In this document: piece by piece, positions 15,101 through 26,099 of the stretch
Numbering within the stretch: position 1 is the stretch's first letter
How the letters are laid out: every line of letters starts with the position of its first letter
Assembly (NCBI RefSeq): GCF_019925205.1
Contig: NC_083565.1
Location: 22,596,241-22,660,240, forward strand
DNA: 64,000 bases
Reading direction: 5' to 3'
From: Metopolophium dirhodum
Taxonomy: Eukaryota; Arthropoda; Insecta; Hemiptera; Aphididae
The notes under the pieces: generated by a model
Databases searched by the model: none
What the model was told of the DNA's origin: nothing
The model's input: only the letters and a program-made list of their open reading frames with translations
Made by a program: the position numbers and the translations under genes

Positions 15101-15560
15101 ATTTTAAACATGTAGTTAATTAGCTATAGTACCTATTTAAAATTTAGATGAGCTGAGTATTAGACCGATATTTTACGAGGTGTAGGAGTTATTAAATTAT
15201 ATATATTCTAAGAATAATAGTCTATGGTAATAGGTTAAGAAGATAATGTGGAGGCTATGGTGATTTGAACATTTAAAGAATTAATGTACCTATTGTGAAA
15301 AATATCTGAGTAGGTATAATAAGTAGGTATAACTCTGTATAATCAAGTGCTAGAATAAATATTACATTTAAATATAGGTATAATAGATAGATTGGTTTAA
15401 ATACATCGATATTTTCAAAAAATGTCTTGGAAATGCCAAAATCAGTATTTAAATAAGTATATTATTAAATGATAAAAGAGGAGCTTGTTACTGAATCACT
15501 TAGTATACATACTTATAAGGACGTAAGTTTATAGGTATATAATATATATATATATGGTAA
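12141..15560. other. Gene-free AT-rich stretch
   Basis: Apart from the dispersed element at 12,507-13,010 and an (AC)n run at about 13,444-13,465, I see no gene or RNA. The interval is AT-rich with many TATA-type runs and scattered TAGGTA/TACCTA strings. Confidence 0.55.
12507..13010 (+). mobile_element. Dispersed non-coding element (family R1/R2), fuller copy
   Basis: It starts with AAGTGGATGTCGCTCTTCTG and TACAGTAGTCAGTAGGTTAC, continues through ATGGATTGTATTAAACTTGA, then AAAACGATTCTGAGCGGAGA (from about 12,629). It ends with the opposing motif CGCTCCGCTTAGAATC (about 12,992-13,008). Related pieces occur at 21,960, 22,826, 27,815, 36,105, 45,729 and 50,325. No protein is encoded, which fits a non-autonomous transposon family. 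Confidence 0.65.
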
Positions 15561-18500
15561 AAGTCAGAGTAAAAGTTATCCGTCGTAACGTTGTATGTGT
15601 CAAAAACTTTTGCTATTACTACCTATATTTACCAGTATACCGATGTACTACCGCAGAACATGAAATGTTATAAAAGTATAATATACGAAAAAAAATTGAA
15701 GGAAGATACATGCTCTGCGGCGGAGATCGCGCCTTTCGTAACGTTAAACCAGTTGGTACATAACTGCACAGGCCACAGTTTATACATAGTTTATACGTTT
15801 GCATTTCTGCATTTATATATAAGTATACCTATATATATGTGTACACACACACAGACCAATGTATGTAATATTATAATATATGCATATTATCGTCTAACCA
15901 GTTTGACGGAAATACTTATTACAAATCATATCGCACAATTTGACGTTTTAATTTTTTTTTTTTTTTTTATTCGACATCGGATATTATTTATATTTCTCAG
16001 CAACCTATTATAATATCATATATACGAGATAAATTCACCACCGACGCGCAAAACGTTTTGTTGGTAATGATCGCTCCGGGTAATTTAATTTATTATATTA
16101 TATTCTACATAGGTACATAATAGTATAATACATTTATATTTATATTATATATTAAGAGTGTTAAAAGTCGGTCAAGTAGTTGTGCGGCTATTGGTTTTGA
16201 ATTTGAGCGTTTGTTTATGTATTAAATTGTATACCTATATAATATAGGTACCTACTATGATGGAAATATTTACTATTTTTTATTTGAAACCTACGAAAAA
16301 AATATTATTATTATTATTATAGTCCTATAAAAACAATAATAGTGTGGATATATATTATTATGCATATATAGATTATGTTCTTCTGCGATATACATAATAT
16401 ATATACGCAGATATATTTAACTATATGTACAATTTATACGCGTATTCCACGGTCATACGGTAAAAAAAATTAAGTAGCTGCATAATATTATTACAGATAT
16501 TGGTATGTATCGATCGCCCTGTATGGCAGACTTTAAGTATACGTCCATTGTAAAAACTATCATTAAATTTAAAAACAGATGTACAGTTTGACGTAGTGTA
16601 TGGATGATTTTGTTCGAAAAGAAAATACTACAAAATACGGTGATCATAATTATTAGTTAATGTAAAGTAGATAGTGGTGTAAATCATGGAAGACTACGAG
16701 CGGATGTTGAGGAAATAAGAAACTTTATGACTAATAACTTATTAGTCATTAGTCATTACCTATTAAGTTTTTAAAATGGTTTTATCTTTACTTTGGTTCC
16801 TAATGTTTTCGATCGAGTTATTGTACCTAACGTTCAATTTTATTATTTTTAACTATACTACTACATATTTAAACTGGGTATAAAATGTTGATATAATATT
16901 ACTCAATAATCAAACCATATAATGTTGTAATTTGTAATGTTATTAAAGCTTAAATGTTGAAGTATTTTACGTTTAATTTTTTCTGAAAATATACTTTTGT
17001 ATGGCAAAAACAAAGAATAACGTAGCCGGTTAGAAATATTATATGATGAAATGTATGTCAGTATAAGTATTTTGTATATTATATTATGTATATAGAAATT
17101 ATTCATTAGCACACTATATATGTAATTTCGAATTTTCTTTTGACAATCTCAAGGTTTTTGTTTCAAGCCGATCTTCATACCAATATCTGTAATCGAAACC
17201 ATTCGAGGACAAAAGTAAAAGATAAAAAATTTTAAACATTACCTACCCATAAAATACTTGAACGATTAACATATTGATGGGCATACCTATAGGTATTGAA
17301 TATAATATATATATATATATTGTTTATAGTGATTATTACTGATTATAATATAAAGACAATTTTACGTCAACGGCTAAATTCATAAAATTCGTAGTTACGA
17401 AATCATTTTTAAATTCATACATTTTAATTGACTTAATGTCGTGTATACGCGGCGCTATATAGCCTATGACTATATATATAGTCTATATATATTAATGTAT
17501 TTCCTATTTAGAAATTGATCACACCGAATTCAAATAAAAAGCGCATGTAATTCGAACAATTTAATAATATAGTACTTATACAAAATATAATTCCATGAGT
17601 ATCCTATTATTTTATATTTGTTCATCAAGTCGATTCGTATATAGGTATAATACCTATCACTATCCCATTTTTCTTTATAATTCAGATGAGCAATTATTTT
17701 TATTTTATTAAAAAAATCATAACCAGAACTAACTTGCGGGTGAGCCGAATGAGTATACCACGGTTCTCTGGATGATCTTAACCCACATTAATTGGTTTGA
17801 TCCCGTGTCCGGGGCGTGGATACTCGCGAACGATTTCGATTAGACAATGATTCACGATATAGTTTTGCGGCGTATATACATAATATATATATATGTATAT
17901 ATATGTATAGGTACATTATATTACGTACATTCACACGGACAAAACTATATGCGTACAGAAATGTTTTGTTTTTATTCCTCATTCTTATTATTATTTTTCT
18001 AACAAAACCTTTTCTCAAGCCCCCTTTCGACCCGTCAATATGCCCGCGCACACACCACACCACCACACCACCAATCTTGTCCGCGCGCCGCGGTGGAGAC
18101 AAATTACAAGTATTATGTAATTTGGTATTATCAATTTCTCGAAAACTATGTCGGTACCGCCCCTTGAATAATAATGTCTCTGAACGTTTAAGAACACAAT
18201 TACACGTTACGGTTTCGCAACATCTCGACGTTCGTGTATAATGATCATTTCGTACGAAATCGGAATAAGTTTCCCACGCGTCGATTTGCATCGGAAGGGA
18301 AACCGAAACGCATCTCTGCTGGTCGTATATATACATACATACATTATACGGCCGATGTACATATTATATTATATTATATATACCTAAATGCATTCACACA
18401 ATATGCTTATATATATATATATGTGTATATTATACATATTTCTATTCGAATGATATTCAAGCCTCGAGCCCATTTCGGAAATTCTTTCGGTTGCCCCACA

Positions 18501-18640
18501 AAACCATTTAAGATAATAACAAGATTGAACGCGCATCAATAGTTATATGTAAGTATCTACCTAGGTATATGCAGTGCATCACGGTAACAACGTTTAATTA
18601 CTGACATTATGCGGTCGTTTTTTTTTTTTTATTTACCTGG
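15561..18640. other. Gene-free stretch with a CpG-rich islet at 17.8-18.35 kb
   Basis: No coding region is supported. Landmarks are a T-run near 15,951-15,968 and a 23-bp near-perfect palindrome at 16,727-16,749. A CpG-rich patch of about 0.5 kb at 17,800-18,340 has overlapping long open frames on both strands; neither resembles a known protein and both pass through TA-repeat segments. Confidence 0.5.
16727..16749. repeat. 23-bp palindrome with AP-1-like half sites
   Basis: ATGACTAATAA, a single C, then TTATTAGTCAT form an 11-bp perfect inverted repeat, immediately followed by another TTAGTCAT-like unit (to about 16,757). The outward TGACTAA/TTAGTCA units resemble bZIP (AP-1 class) half sites. 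Function is not established. Confidence 0.5.
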
Positions 18641-18649
18641 CATATCATC

Positions 18650-18676
18650 ATGGACGCTGAAAAGATTATTTTAAAT
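18650..18676 (+). CDS. Possible first coding exon of a voltage-gated K+ channel (T1 start)
   Basis: An ATG at 18,650 opens MDAEKIILN, and the genomic reading continues VSGT before a stop at 18,755-18,757. This resembles the beginning of the tetramerisation (T1/BTB) domain of Shaw/Shaker-type channels, where an acidic start is followed by a LNVGG or INVSG strand. Directly after codon 9 the DNA reads GTGAGT, a good splice donor, so the coding exon could end at 18,676. No other channel exon (rest of T1, voltage sensor, pore signature) was seen in the window. The match is only about 12 residues, so chance is a real alternative. Confidence 0.2.
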
Positions 18677-18759
18677 GTGAGTGGCACCCAACCTCACGAA
18701 AATCCCCTCGGTAGAATTTCTTCTAAATTAGGCCTTTCACGAAAGAGTCGAACATGAAA

Positions 18760-21700
18760 AATGCATTTCATATACGGATGCCAAATTATGTTTTGAAAAA
18801 ATGTCATCAAATATTGCATTGTAATTTTATAGGTATATGAAACGAACCTAATATATAAATCCATGTTAATATCTCATAATATGATAGATATTTTTCCAGT
18901 AATTTATTCACTAGGTACTATACGCTCCGCACTTTATAGTTTATATAGATAGGTACATATTTTTATTCTTATTTACATATTATTATATTTAAGTACCTAG
19001 GTATATAATATAGTTTTATATATAACTAATAGATATTCGAACGAGCTTTTTATGCATAATTCACATATAGGTATAGACTATAGGTACCAACATATTACAT
19101 TATATTATATTTATGCTATTTTCACAGAGACTGTCATAAGTCATAACTTATTATTTCCACATGGCACGATAAAATATATGCAATATATTATTATATCTGC
19201 AGCTACATTACGAAATGCACATCGAAGAAGTTTTTTGCAACAAAAGTTTTGTTTGTACCTACGCATATGGGTTTTACGTTCTTGAACGACAACAACAACT
19301 ACAGAATTACCGAAATAATTATATATGCCCACTGCAGCAGAGGAAACAACAATAACTTTCGAAGTTTTCCGGATCAAGTTTTTTTTTTATCTTAGGGAAA
19401 CGCTAGATTTTTCAAGTACTTACAGGTACTTAAATCCCGAGTGGCGACTGATTAGGATGGTAGTAAGGTACAAAGATTTACTTATTTACATGATAAGAGT
19501 TTTAGCAGCCTCCGAGCTCCTGATCAGGTATTTAAAAATGTAATCGCACTTTAATGGTTCCAATTTTTTTACTTTTTTAAACGACTTAATGACTTTTTTT
19601 TAAATATTCCTAAGAAAAATTATTTTCCTAAGAATTTCATCATATTATACAATTTGAATTACAAATGAGTTATGCCCATAAAATGAATAATGATAAGTGT
19701 TTAGTAAATATAGCGTGTCCGGTGTGTTCCTACAGGACGGCAAAGACAGATGAGACGCTATAAAGTGCATACTACATATACATACTAAATTATAATCAGC
19801 AGTAGAGGTATTATTTAATATTATATAGTATTATAGTAAATAGGTATGCGTTGAAAATACTTGAAATACGGTCACGGGGGGTTTTAAAAATTCGTATCTG
19901 TGATACCGAGTAAACACGTGTATAGTTATTATTTCCAGGTACAGGTCGAAAACGGTAGCTTATCGTGTTATTAATAATTGTTTTATCTCCGTCTTTACAT
20001 CAGCTATCCTCGAAGACCGCAACAGCAGGGTGTGCGCGGCGCTGCGGCGATGACGATTATATGTTATTATATTATTGGTCCGTGGACCGTTTTTTATACG
20101 AAAATACATATTATACGTAACTGAGCAGTATTATACACCTACCCGCGCCAACCTACCCACCCATCTTATATATATATATATACACCGTGTATAATATATA
20201 ATAAAGCACTTTTCGATATATGTATACAATAATATAACATATAACTGTGTGTAAGTGTAATTATACACCGTGACTCGCCGGAATACAACGTAAGAAAAAA
20301 AACACACACAAAAGAATTATCGATAGAGTAGACTAAATTAACGCATAAAATGTATCGTAATATATTATATTCATACTAAGCGGGTCCAAGCCACTAAAGT
20401 CTCGTATAGTATTATATACCGATATTTATAATATCATATTTACAGATATAGACGGTTGTAGCTGACACGGGTTGTGTTGCAAGTCCATTGCAACAGTGAT
20501 CGAACGGAAACAAGTCGTCTTTGGTTGAATAGACATCAACTTTTAGACATCTACCTACCACATATAAGTATTGGGTACTGTGTATTATGTTTGTAGCTCG
20601 TATTATCCGAGTGTAAAGCAACTGACTTGGGTCTTTATAATATCTATCTGAGATTATGTATTATAATGGTAAAAACATAATGTCATAATATTATGTTAAA
20701 TAAATAATATTATGTATGTTGGCAAAATTTTTAAAATATTTAGAAATATTTTAAGTTATTTAATTATTTGAATTGTTTTAGTTTTATACTTTAAAGTGTT
20801 GATAAAAAAATGTAAGCTCGGTCAAAATGCTTAAAAATGTAATACAAGATACCACATAATTTAATTTATATTAAATATACATATAGAACGATTTATTTTA
20901 TATTCGTTTGGAGTTCAAATTTTAACAAAATTCTTCAAAGTAACGAAAATTTCTAAATTATTTTGTAGTTAAAAATGTATAAAAGGTTCAATGTTTATAG
21001 CTAAGACGTAGTTCTTACTGAAACTCAACGACCTTAAAATTATAATATAAGCACAAGTATTTTTTACAGACAGTTTAAGTTCAAATGTTGACAAAATTAG
21101 ATATCTAAACGATGAAGTTATTTCGTAGTAGGTACCTAATTAAAAAATATAGTTCGCGGGTATATGAAAAATTTACATATAGGTATATAATATTATTAAT
21201 TATGTTTTACTGTAGGTACATATTAATTTTAAGATGTTTCATATAGGCAAAAATTAATTTATCCAACTCGGTGGCTTACCTTAACTAGGGGGGGGGGGGG
21301 GCAAAGGGATTTTGCCGAATATGAAAATGCAAAAAAAAAATTGTAATATTATATTATTTAATAATATATTATAGGTACCTTCAGAAAAAATATTATCATT
21401 TAGGTTTCAAAATGTATAATATGATTGTGCGGTAGCCACCGGTGGCATAACACATAACAGCGTTATCCCGAAGATGTACAATATAGCAGTCGATGTGTCA
21501 TTACATCACGACTATCTCTATGATGTATAGCAATATAATGTACCTCTTAATGGTATATTATGACGCGTGCGGTGTGGAATGTGGACGTAGTGTTAAAGTT
21601 ACGGTACCTAAATATTTGATTATTTTATCGAAATATAAATGTATAATATATTTATGGCCCGAAATTTGATATGCGTTTGCGTGTATTTAATACTTAATGC

Positions 21701-22020
21701 TCCAAGAGTATAGGTAGATTAACTACAGAGTTTTATACTTAGTAAACAGTCATTACAATAATTGTTGTCAAATATTATACCTACACAACACTGCATTTAC
21801 AAGTCCGGATTAAACATCCATTGAGCCCCGGAATATCAGACAGTTTAAGTGGGCCCCTTCCCTTTCAACCTATTTTCACTAAACTATTTTTAATCACCTA
21901 CAACTTTGTTACAGTTGTATATGATTTTATAATTTTGTACCATTTAAAATAAAATTAAAATAGGTGGGCAAGTAGGTACCGCTCTATAGCCCTACAGTCA
22001 GTAGGTAGGTACAGTAAGAC
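18760..22020. other. Gene-free stretch with decayed repeats and a G14 run
   Basis: No gene is supported. There is a CpG-richer patch at 20,000-20,300. Decayed, inverted fragments of the dispersed R2 repeat occur at about 20,900-20,975 and 21,073-21,135 (AAGTTCAAATGTTGACAAAA type). A run of 14 G lies at 21,288-21,301. A fragment of the R1 repeat lies at about 21,960-22,020 (AAGTAGGTACCGCTC, then CAGTCAGTAGG). Confidence 0.5.
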
Positions 22021-22044
22021 ATCAAACATGTCTCGCCGAGAATG

Positions 22045-22557
22045 AAAAATTTCATGATAAATTAATAGAAGAATACCCAATGTTTAAAATAACAGAAAAT
22101 AACAGAAAATGAATATGAGGCTTTTTGTAAAATTGTTTCATTGGCCAATAAAGGCAAAGCTGACTTAATACAACATTTGTCTTCATCTAAACATTCAAAG
22201 AATATTCAATCAACTAGTGGTTCAAAATCTTTCAATGCGTGTTTTGTAACACAGAATACAAAAATCGAAGAAAAAATATTAGCAGCTGAAGCCACATTTG
22301 TCTTTCATACGGTAAGATATCACCATAGCTATAAATCTTGTGATTGTTCCACTAAATTATATTGTCTTATGTTTTGCGATTCAGAAGTAGCATCCAAAAT
22401 TTCTTCAGCCAGAACTAAAACTGAAGCTATTGTTAATAATATCTTAGCCCGACATTCGTTAAAAGAAGTTTTAAATATCATTAACGATAACAATATTTCA
22501 TTTATTGGTGTTTGTACCAATGGGTCTAACCATGATAAAATCATAAATGAAAACTAA
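22045..22557 (+). pseudogene. hAT-family transposase N-terminal remnant
   Basis: The translation reads HDKLIEEYPMFKITEN, then EYEAFCKI, then SLANKGKADLIQHLSS and KHSKN. This is the layout of a BED-type zinc finger (C-x2-C ... H-x3-5-H) at the start of hAT transposases. Residues further on (SCDCSTKLY, ARTKTEAIVNNILARHS, NNISFIGVCTNGSNHDK) match the style of an aphid hAT-like family I know. Two defects are visible. A perfect 10-bp tandem duplication (22,091-22,100 and 22,101-22,110) breaks the frame between the first and second parts. The segment that should carry the second zinc-binding cysteine is also missing. The frame then ends at 22,557, long before the catalytic domain. Family assignment is from memory of the motif pattern; the pseudogene status is seen directly. 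Confidence 0.75.
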
Positions 22558-22825
22558 TTATTTACCAAATATATGATTATATTATGTATTTCAGTATTAA
22601 GTATTTCATACATAATTTAGTATATAAAATGTCATGTTAGTTAAAAAAATATTAGCTATGAAAGTAGATTTTTTCATATTACCTTTATGGCTTTATATAT
22701 TATGTACTCTTTTCTTAAAGACACAATCTGGTAACCCTACCTACAATAGATGTCTAGACTATAAAGGAGTCACTGTAACGGATTTATTAAATTTTAATTC
22801 AATAATATTAAATTATTGTACACGA

Positions 22826-23140
22826 AAAACGATTCTGAGCAAAGACCGTCTGTCAGCCTATATTACAAAGTATATTTTATGGTATTATTGTAATTTAATT
22901 TAGTTTTAGACATTACTTATACAGCAGGTTGAATTAATTTTTGCCAAACAAATTGCATTTTAAAATTCTATTGTGTATACAATAGGTATAATAATATACT
23001 ATAAAAAGTTTCAAGTATCCTCAAATAATATTTTTAAATTACAACAAAATAACTAAAATCGTTATTCTTCCTTTAAATATCTAATTTCGTCCAAATTTGA
23101 ACTTAAAATATCTATTTAAAAAATCAGTTTATATATTTTT
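22826..23140 (+). repeat. Dispersed non-coding repeat R2, copy 1
   Basis: It begins with AAAACGATTCTGAGCAAAGA and contains CAAAATAACTAAAATCGTTA and CTAATTTCGTCCAAATTTGA. The same order of blocks occurs at 45,729-46,060, and part of it at 42,455-42,720. It is non-coding and probably a decayed DNA element. Confidence 0.75.
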
Positions 23141-24310
23141 TGCTTGCACTAGTGCAAGCTATAAAATACTTATAAGAAACCTTGCATTACATTTTTAATC
23201 CTTAGCTATAAAAATTGATCATTTAATACATTAATGTAATTTTGATATATTTTGTCAAAATTTGAACTTTAAATGTTTATAAAATTTTTATGTAATGATA
23301 ACATATTATAAGTAAGTAATTGTTCTGTGGCCTTTTTCTCAAATTATTATACTACTTAGTACCCATACACCATGGTCCATGTCAAAATAACACCCACTAC
23401 GTAAAAAAATTGGTCAGGCAATCGCCCAACCTGTGTTTGGAGCCACTGTTTTTTACTTGTGAGTTTCTAAGCTCTAAGTCCAGCACCCCTTAATAATTAT
23501 TTAAATTTATATAAATGTAATTTGTATGCTAAAGGAGTAAAGTCTCTAATTTTACATACCAAATGTCTTCTATTCAATTATAAATAGCCCATTATTAAGA
23601 AATCTGAAGTCTATAGATGCACCAATGAAAATCAATTGTATATAGGTTAATAACTTAAAAATGTCCATAAACAAAATGTATTGATTAATTAAACAATTGA
23701 AATAGAATATATTAAAGTCTAATTCAGATTTTGAGTGATTTTTTGTCAATAATGGTCAACGAAACTTATTTAAAAATATTTTATTATATTTATTAGATTT
23801 GTGCACTAAACATTCATTCCTTAATTTAATATACTATAAAATACATGTTAAGTATAATAAATATAGTATATAATACAAACCACAAACTACAAAATCATTC
23901 AGTCATGAATAAATCAAAATATGCATGAATGATGAATACACATTTATCAAAGTGTATAATGTAACTTTGATATTATAACATTATATAAAAATTTATTGAT
24001 CTTCTCATCAAACACTTTATCAATTATAGTTAAACTTTCAATAATAATATATAATTAATATATTGAATTATTCTGTCATTGTCATCACAACATACAGTTA
24101 AAATGTCTATGCAGTATCTATTATTTTATGCAAATTATCTTAACATAAATTTACATGTAGTTCATATTCAATACATAATATAACATATTCTAGTACTAAG
24201 GCATATTATTGTTACTTGCTACCGAAATAAATTCGACTTCAATGAAATTAAAATTGTAATGTATAGAAAACCGTTCTACTAATGTATGGTCACTTCTGAT
24301 TTAAGGGGTA
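23141..24310. other. Gene-free AT-rich stretch
   Basis: I searched both strands for the missing terminal exon of the neighbouring TRMT61A gene (a SFSPCIEQ-like motif on the minus strand) and did not find it. No other feature is supported. Confidence 0.55.
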
Positions 24311-24315
24311 TGCCA

Positions 24316-24830
24316 ACCGACCGTTTCTAAGGAGTTCAATATAGGCAATTTTCTATTTGTGTGCATGCAGGTCGTGTAAATGTGTGTGTAGTACGTGATC
24401 ATTAGTGTGAGTGACTGTGTAAAAATAAACAGCAGAGCGCACCCGCACATGTCAGTAACACAGCACTTTACACACTAATTACAAATGTGAATTTTTAGAA
24501 AAACACTGAAACTTAGTTTCGTATTTCGAATAATATGGCTTACTGAGTGATATTATAGTATAAACACTTATTATACAAATTGAAGAGAAGAAGTTCATCT
24601 ATATTTGTATAGGAGTCGATTTTTGATATTTATTATTTTTGTTGTCCAATATTTAGCTCTAGAACTTGTGATATTTTACTTTTTGAGCTTGAATTATTGA
24701 GGTTAGTAATTAAAATATCAAAAATTGACTTCTACACAGACACAGATTAACTTCTATTCTACAATATTGATAATAGGTGTTTTTACTTTGAAACCTCTCA
24801 ATAAACCATATAATTTGAAATACAAAAATC
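24316..24830 (+). repeat. Dispersed repeat R3, copy 1
   Basis: About 515 bp shared with 35,230-35,790. Matching blocks include AAGGAGTTCAATATAGGCAA, TTTTCTAT, ACACTGAAACTTAGTTT, GATATTTATTATTTTTG, GTCCAATATTTAGCTCTA and CTTCTATTCTACAATATTGA. An internal inverted repeat (GAGTCGATTTTTGATATTT facing AAATATCAAAAATTGACTTC) gives a hairpin of about 20-bp arms around 24,612-24,737. No ORF is present. It is probably a non-autonomous transposon. Confidence 0.85.
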
Positions 24831-25170
24831 AATTTTCATAGCATTTTTCCATGGTATTCATACCCTTTAATTCCATTTTTATTTATTACTCATATAGAGA
24901 TGAATAGTAAATATTAATGATAGCTGATTATTCTCATACCGAATTTAAAAATGCATTGCACAATATAATAGTTTACAACTTACACACTACAATAATTTTT
25001 ATTCAACCCTTTAGAATTGTTTCAGCTTGTTTTATAACACATAAAAAGAAAATAATTTAATGATTCTAAATACCTAGTCTTAGTCCAAGCTTTACACGAG
25101 TCATTACAAAGATGATATTATATTATAAAGGTTATAGCCAACACTTTTATAATATTAATTCTATAATTAC

Positions 25171-25989
25171 CTGATGGTTTTAAAGCTTTAATAGCAAACG
25201 GAACAACTAGATGTGGATGAGGCAAGTCTAAGAATACAGCATCAGCTTTACCAGTAACATCATCACTAAATCCATTTTGGCACACATCTCTATGAAAACA
25301 AAACATTAATAAATAATTAAAACCAGTGAACCAAATCTTCAAAATCAATATGCTATTGGTATAGCACCAACACTATAAATAAAACAAATTAAAATTACCT
25401 GCATTGACTGGTGACATTCTCAGATAAACCATGGGATTTAAACTCTTTTTGGGCCTGATCTGCCCTTTGTTCATGAAAATCGTATGTATAAATGTGTCCA
25501 GTAGGTTTTACTCTAAAGGCCATGGCATGAGTCAAAGATCCACTTCCAGTACCTAAACATAATACAATACATCAAATATAGATTCATAAGATAAATTAAT
25601 GCAAAAATAACAATATTAGGTATAGGTATGTTACCCGACTCAACCACAATGCTACCAGGCTTTAGTTCTAACATGAACATAATTAGACTTATGTCTGGTG
25701 TGTATATAATCTGAGTTCTGTGCGGCAATGTCTGTGTCCAAAGTTCGGGTGTTGGATACAAGACATGAGCCCATCCATTGGACAAACTCACTTTTGATCC
25801 AAATTGTTTTCCGAATAACGATGAAATCTTCAACGCTCCATACTTAGTCTGCATAACATTCTCGATCTTTTCTCCTTTGCGATTTTCGATTACTGACTGG
25901 GCTTGTATAGCGTACATTGCTTGTGGATTTATATACAATATGACCGTGTCGCCTTCTTCAATAATGTCTTTGTAACGGTTGAAACTCAT
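25171..25989 (-). CDS. TRMT61A: tRNA (adenine(58)-N1)-methyltransferase catalytic subunit, 3' end not found
   Basis: This subunit binds S-adenosylmethionine and, with TRMT6, methylates A58 in the T loop of tRNAs. Minus-strand exons join in frame: 25,989-25,635, 25,552-25,399 and 25,289-25,171, all with GT/AG borders. The start is the ATG at 25,987-25,989 (MSFNRYKDIIEEGDT), matching the family's usual N-terminus; the frame upstream of it is preceded by a splice acceptor. Visible motifs are FGSKV and HVLYPTPELWTQTLPHRTQI around residues 63-94, the SAM-binding VVESGTGSGS at about 115-124, the FHEQRA strand end, and DAVFLDLPHPH in the catalytic region. The three exons give about 209 residues, against about 290 in the human protein, and exon 3 ends in phase 1 at a good donor. 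The expected C-terminal exon (GG..CSFSPCIEQVQ) was not found downstream. The gene may have a distant last exon, or may be broken. Confidence 0.92.
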
Positions 25990-26085
25990 TTCTAATGACC
26001 AAAAAAAAGGTACACCAATTAATTTTGTCAAAGTATTAGTACACTATTTATGTTTTATTTAAAGCAGTAAGTGGTAAGACTTACT
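25990..26085 (-). other. TRMT61A 5'-UTR exon end and short leader intron
   Basis: On the minus strand a donor (ACAGTAAGT type, exon ending at 26,085) and an acceptor after a T-rich tract (TTTTTTTTGGTCATTAG, exon resuming at 25,991) define a 93-bp intron (26,084-25,992). It sits just two bases plus one codon upstream of the start. The acceptor explains why in-frame codons upstream of 25,989 are not protein. Prediction is from splice-site shape only. Confidence 0.55.
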
Positions 26086-26099
26086 GTACTTTCGGCTCT

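Noticed and set aside
15591..16013. 140-codon plus-strand frame
   Set aside because: No family resemblance; includes a translated T-run and repeated ATA codons.
17788..18336. 182-codon open frame on the minus strand, overlapping a 141-codon frame on the plus strand
   Set aside because: It is the longest unexplained frame, but the translation has no family resemblance, passes through a TA-repeat (YIYIYIHIYIL-type) segment, and overlaps a similarly long frame on the other strand. This is what a CpG-rich, stop-poor islet gives by chance.
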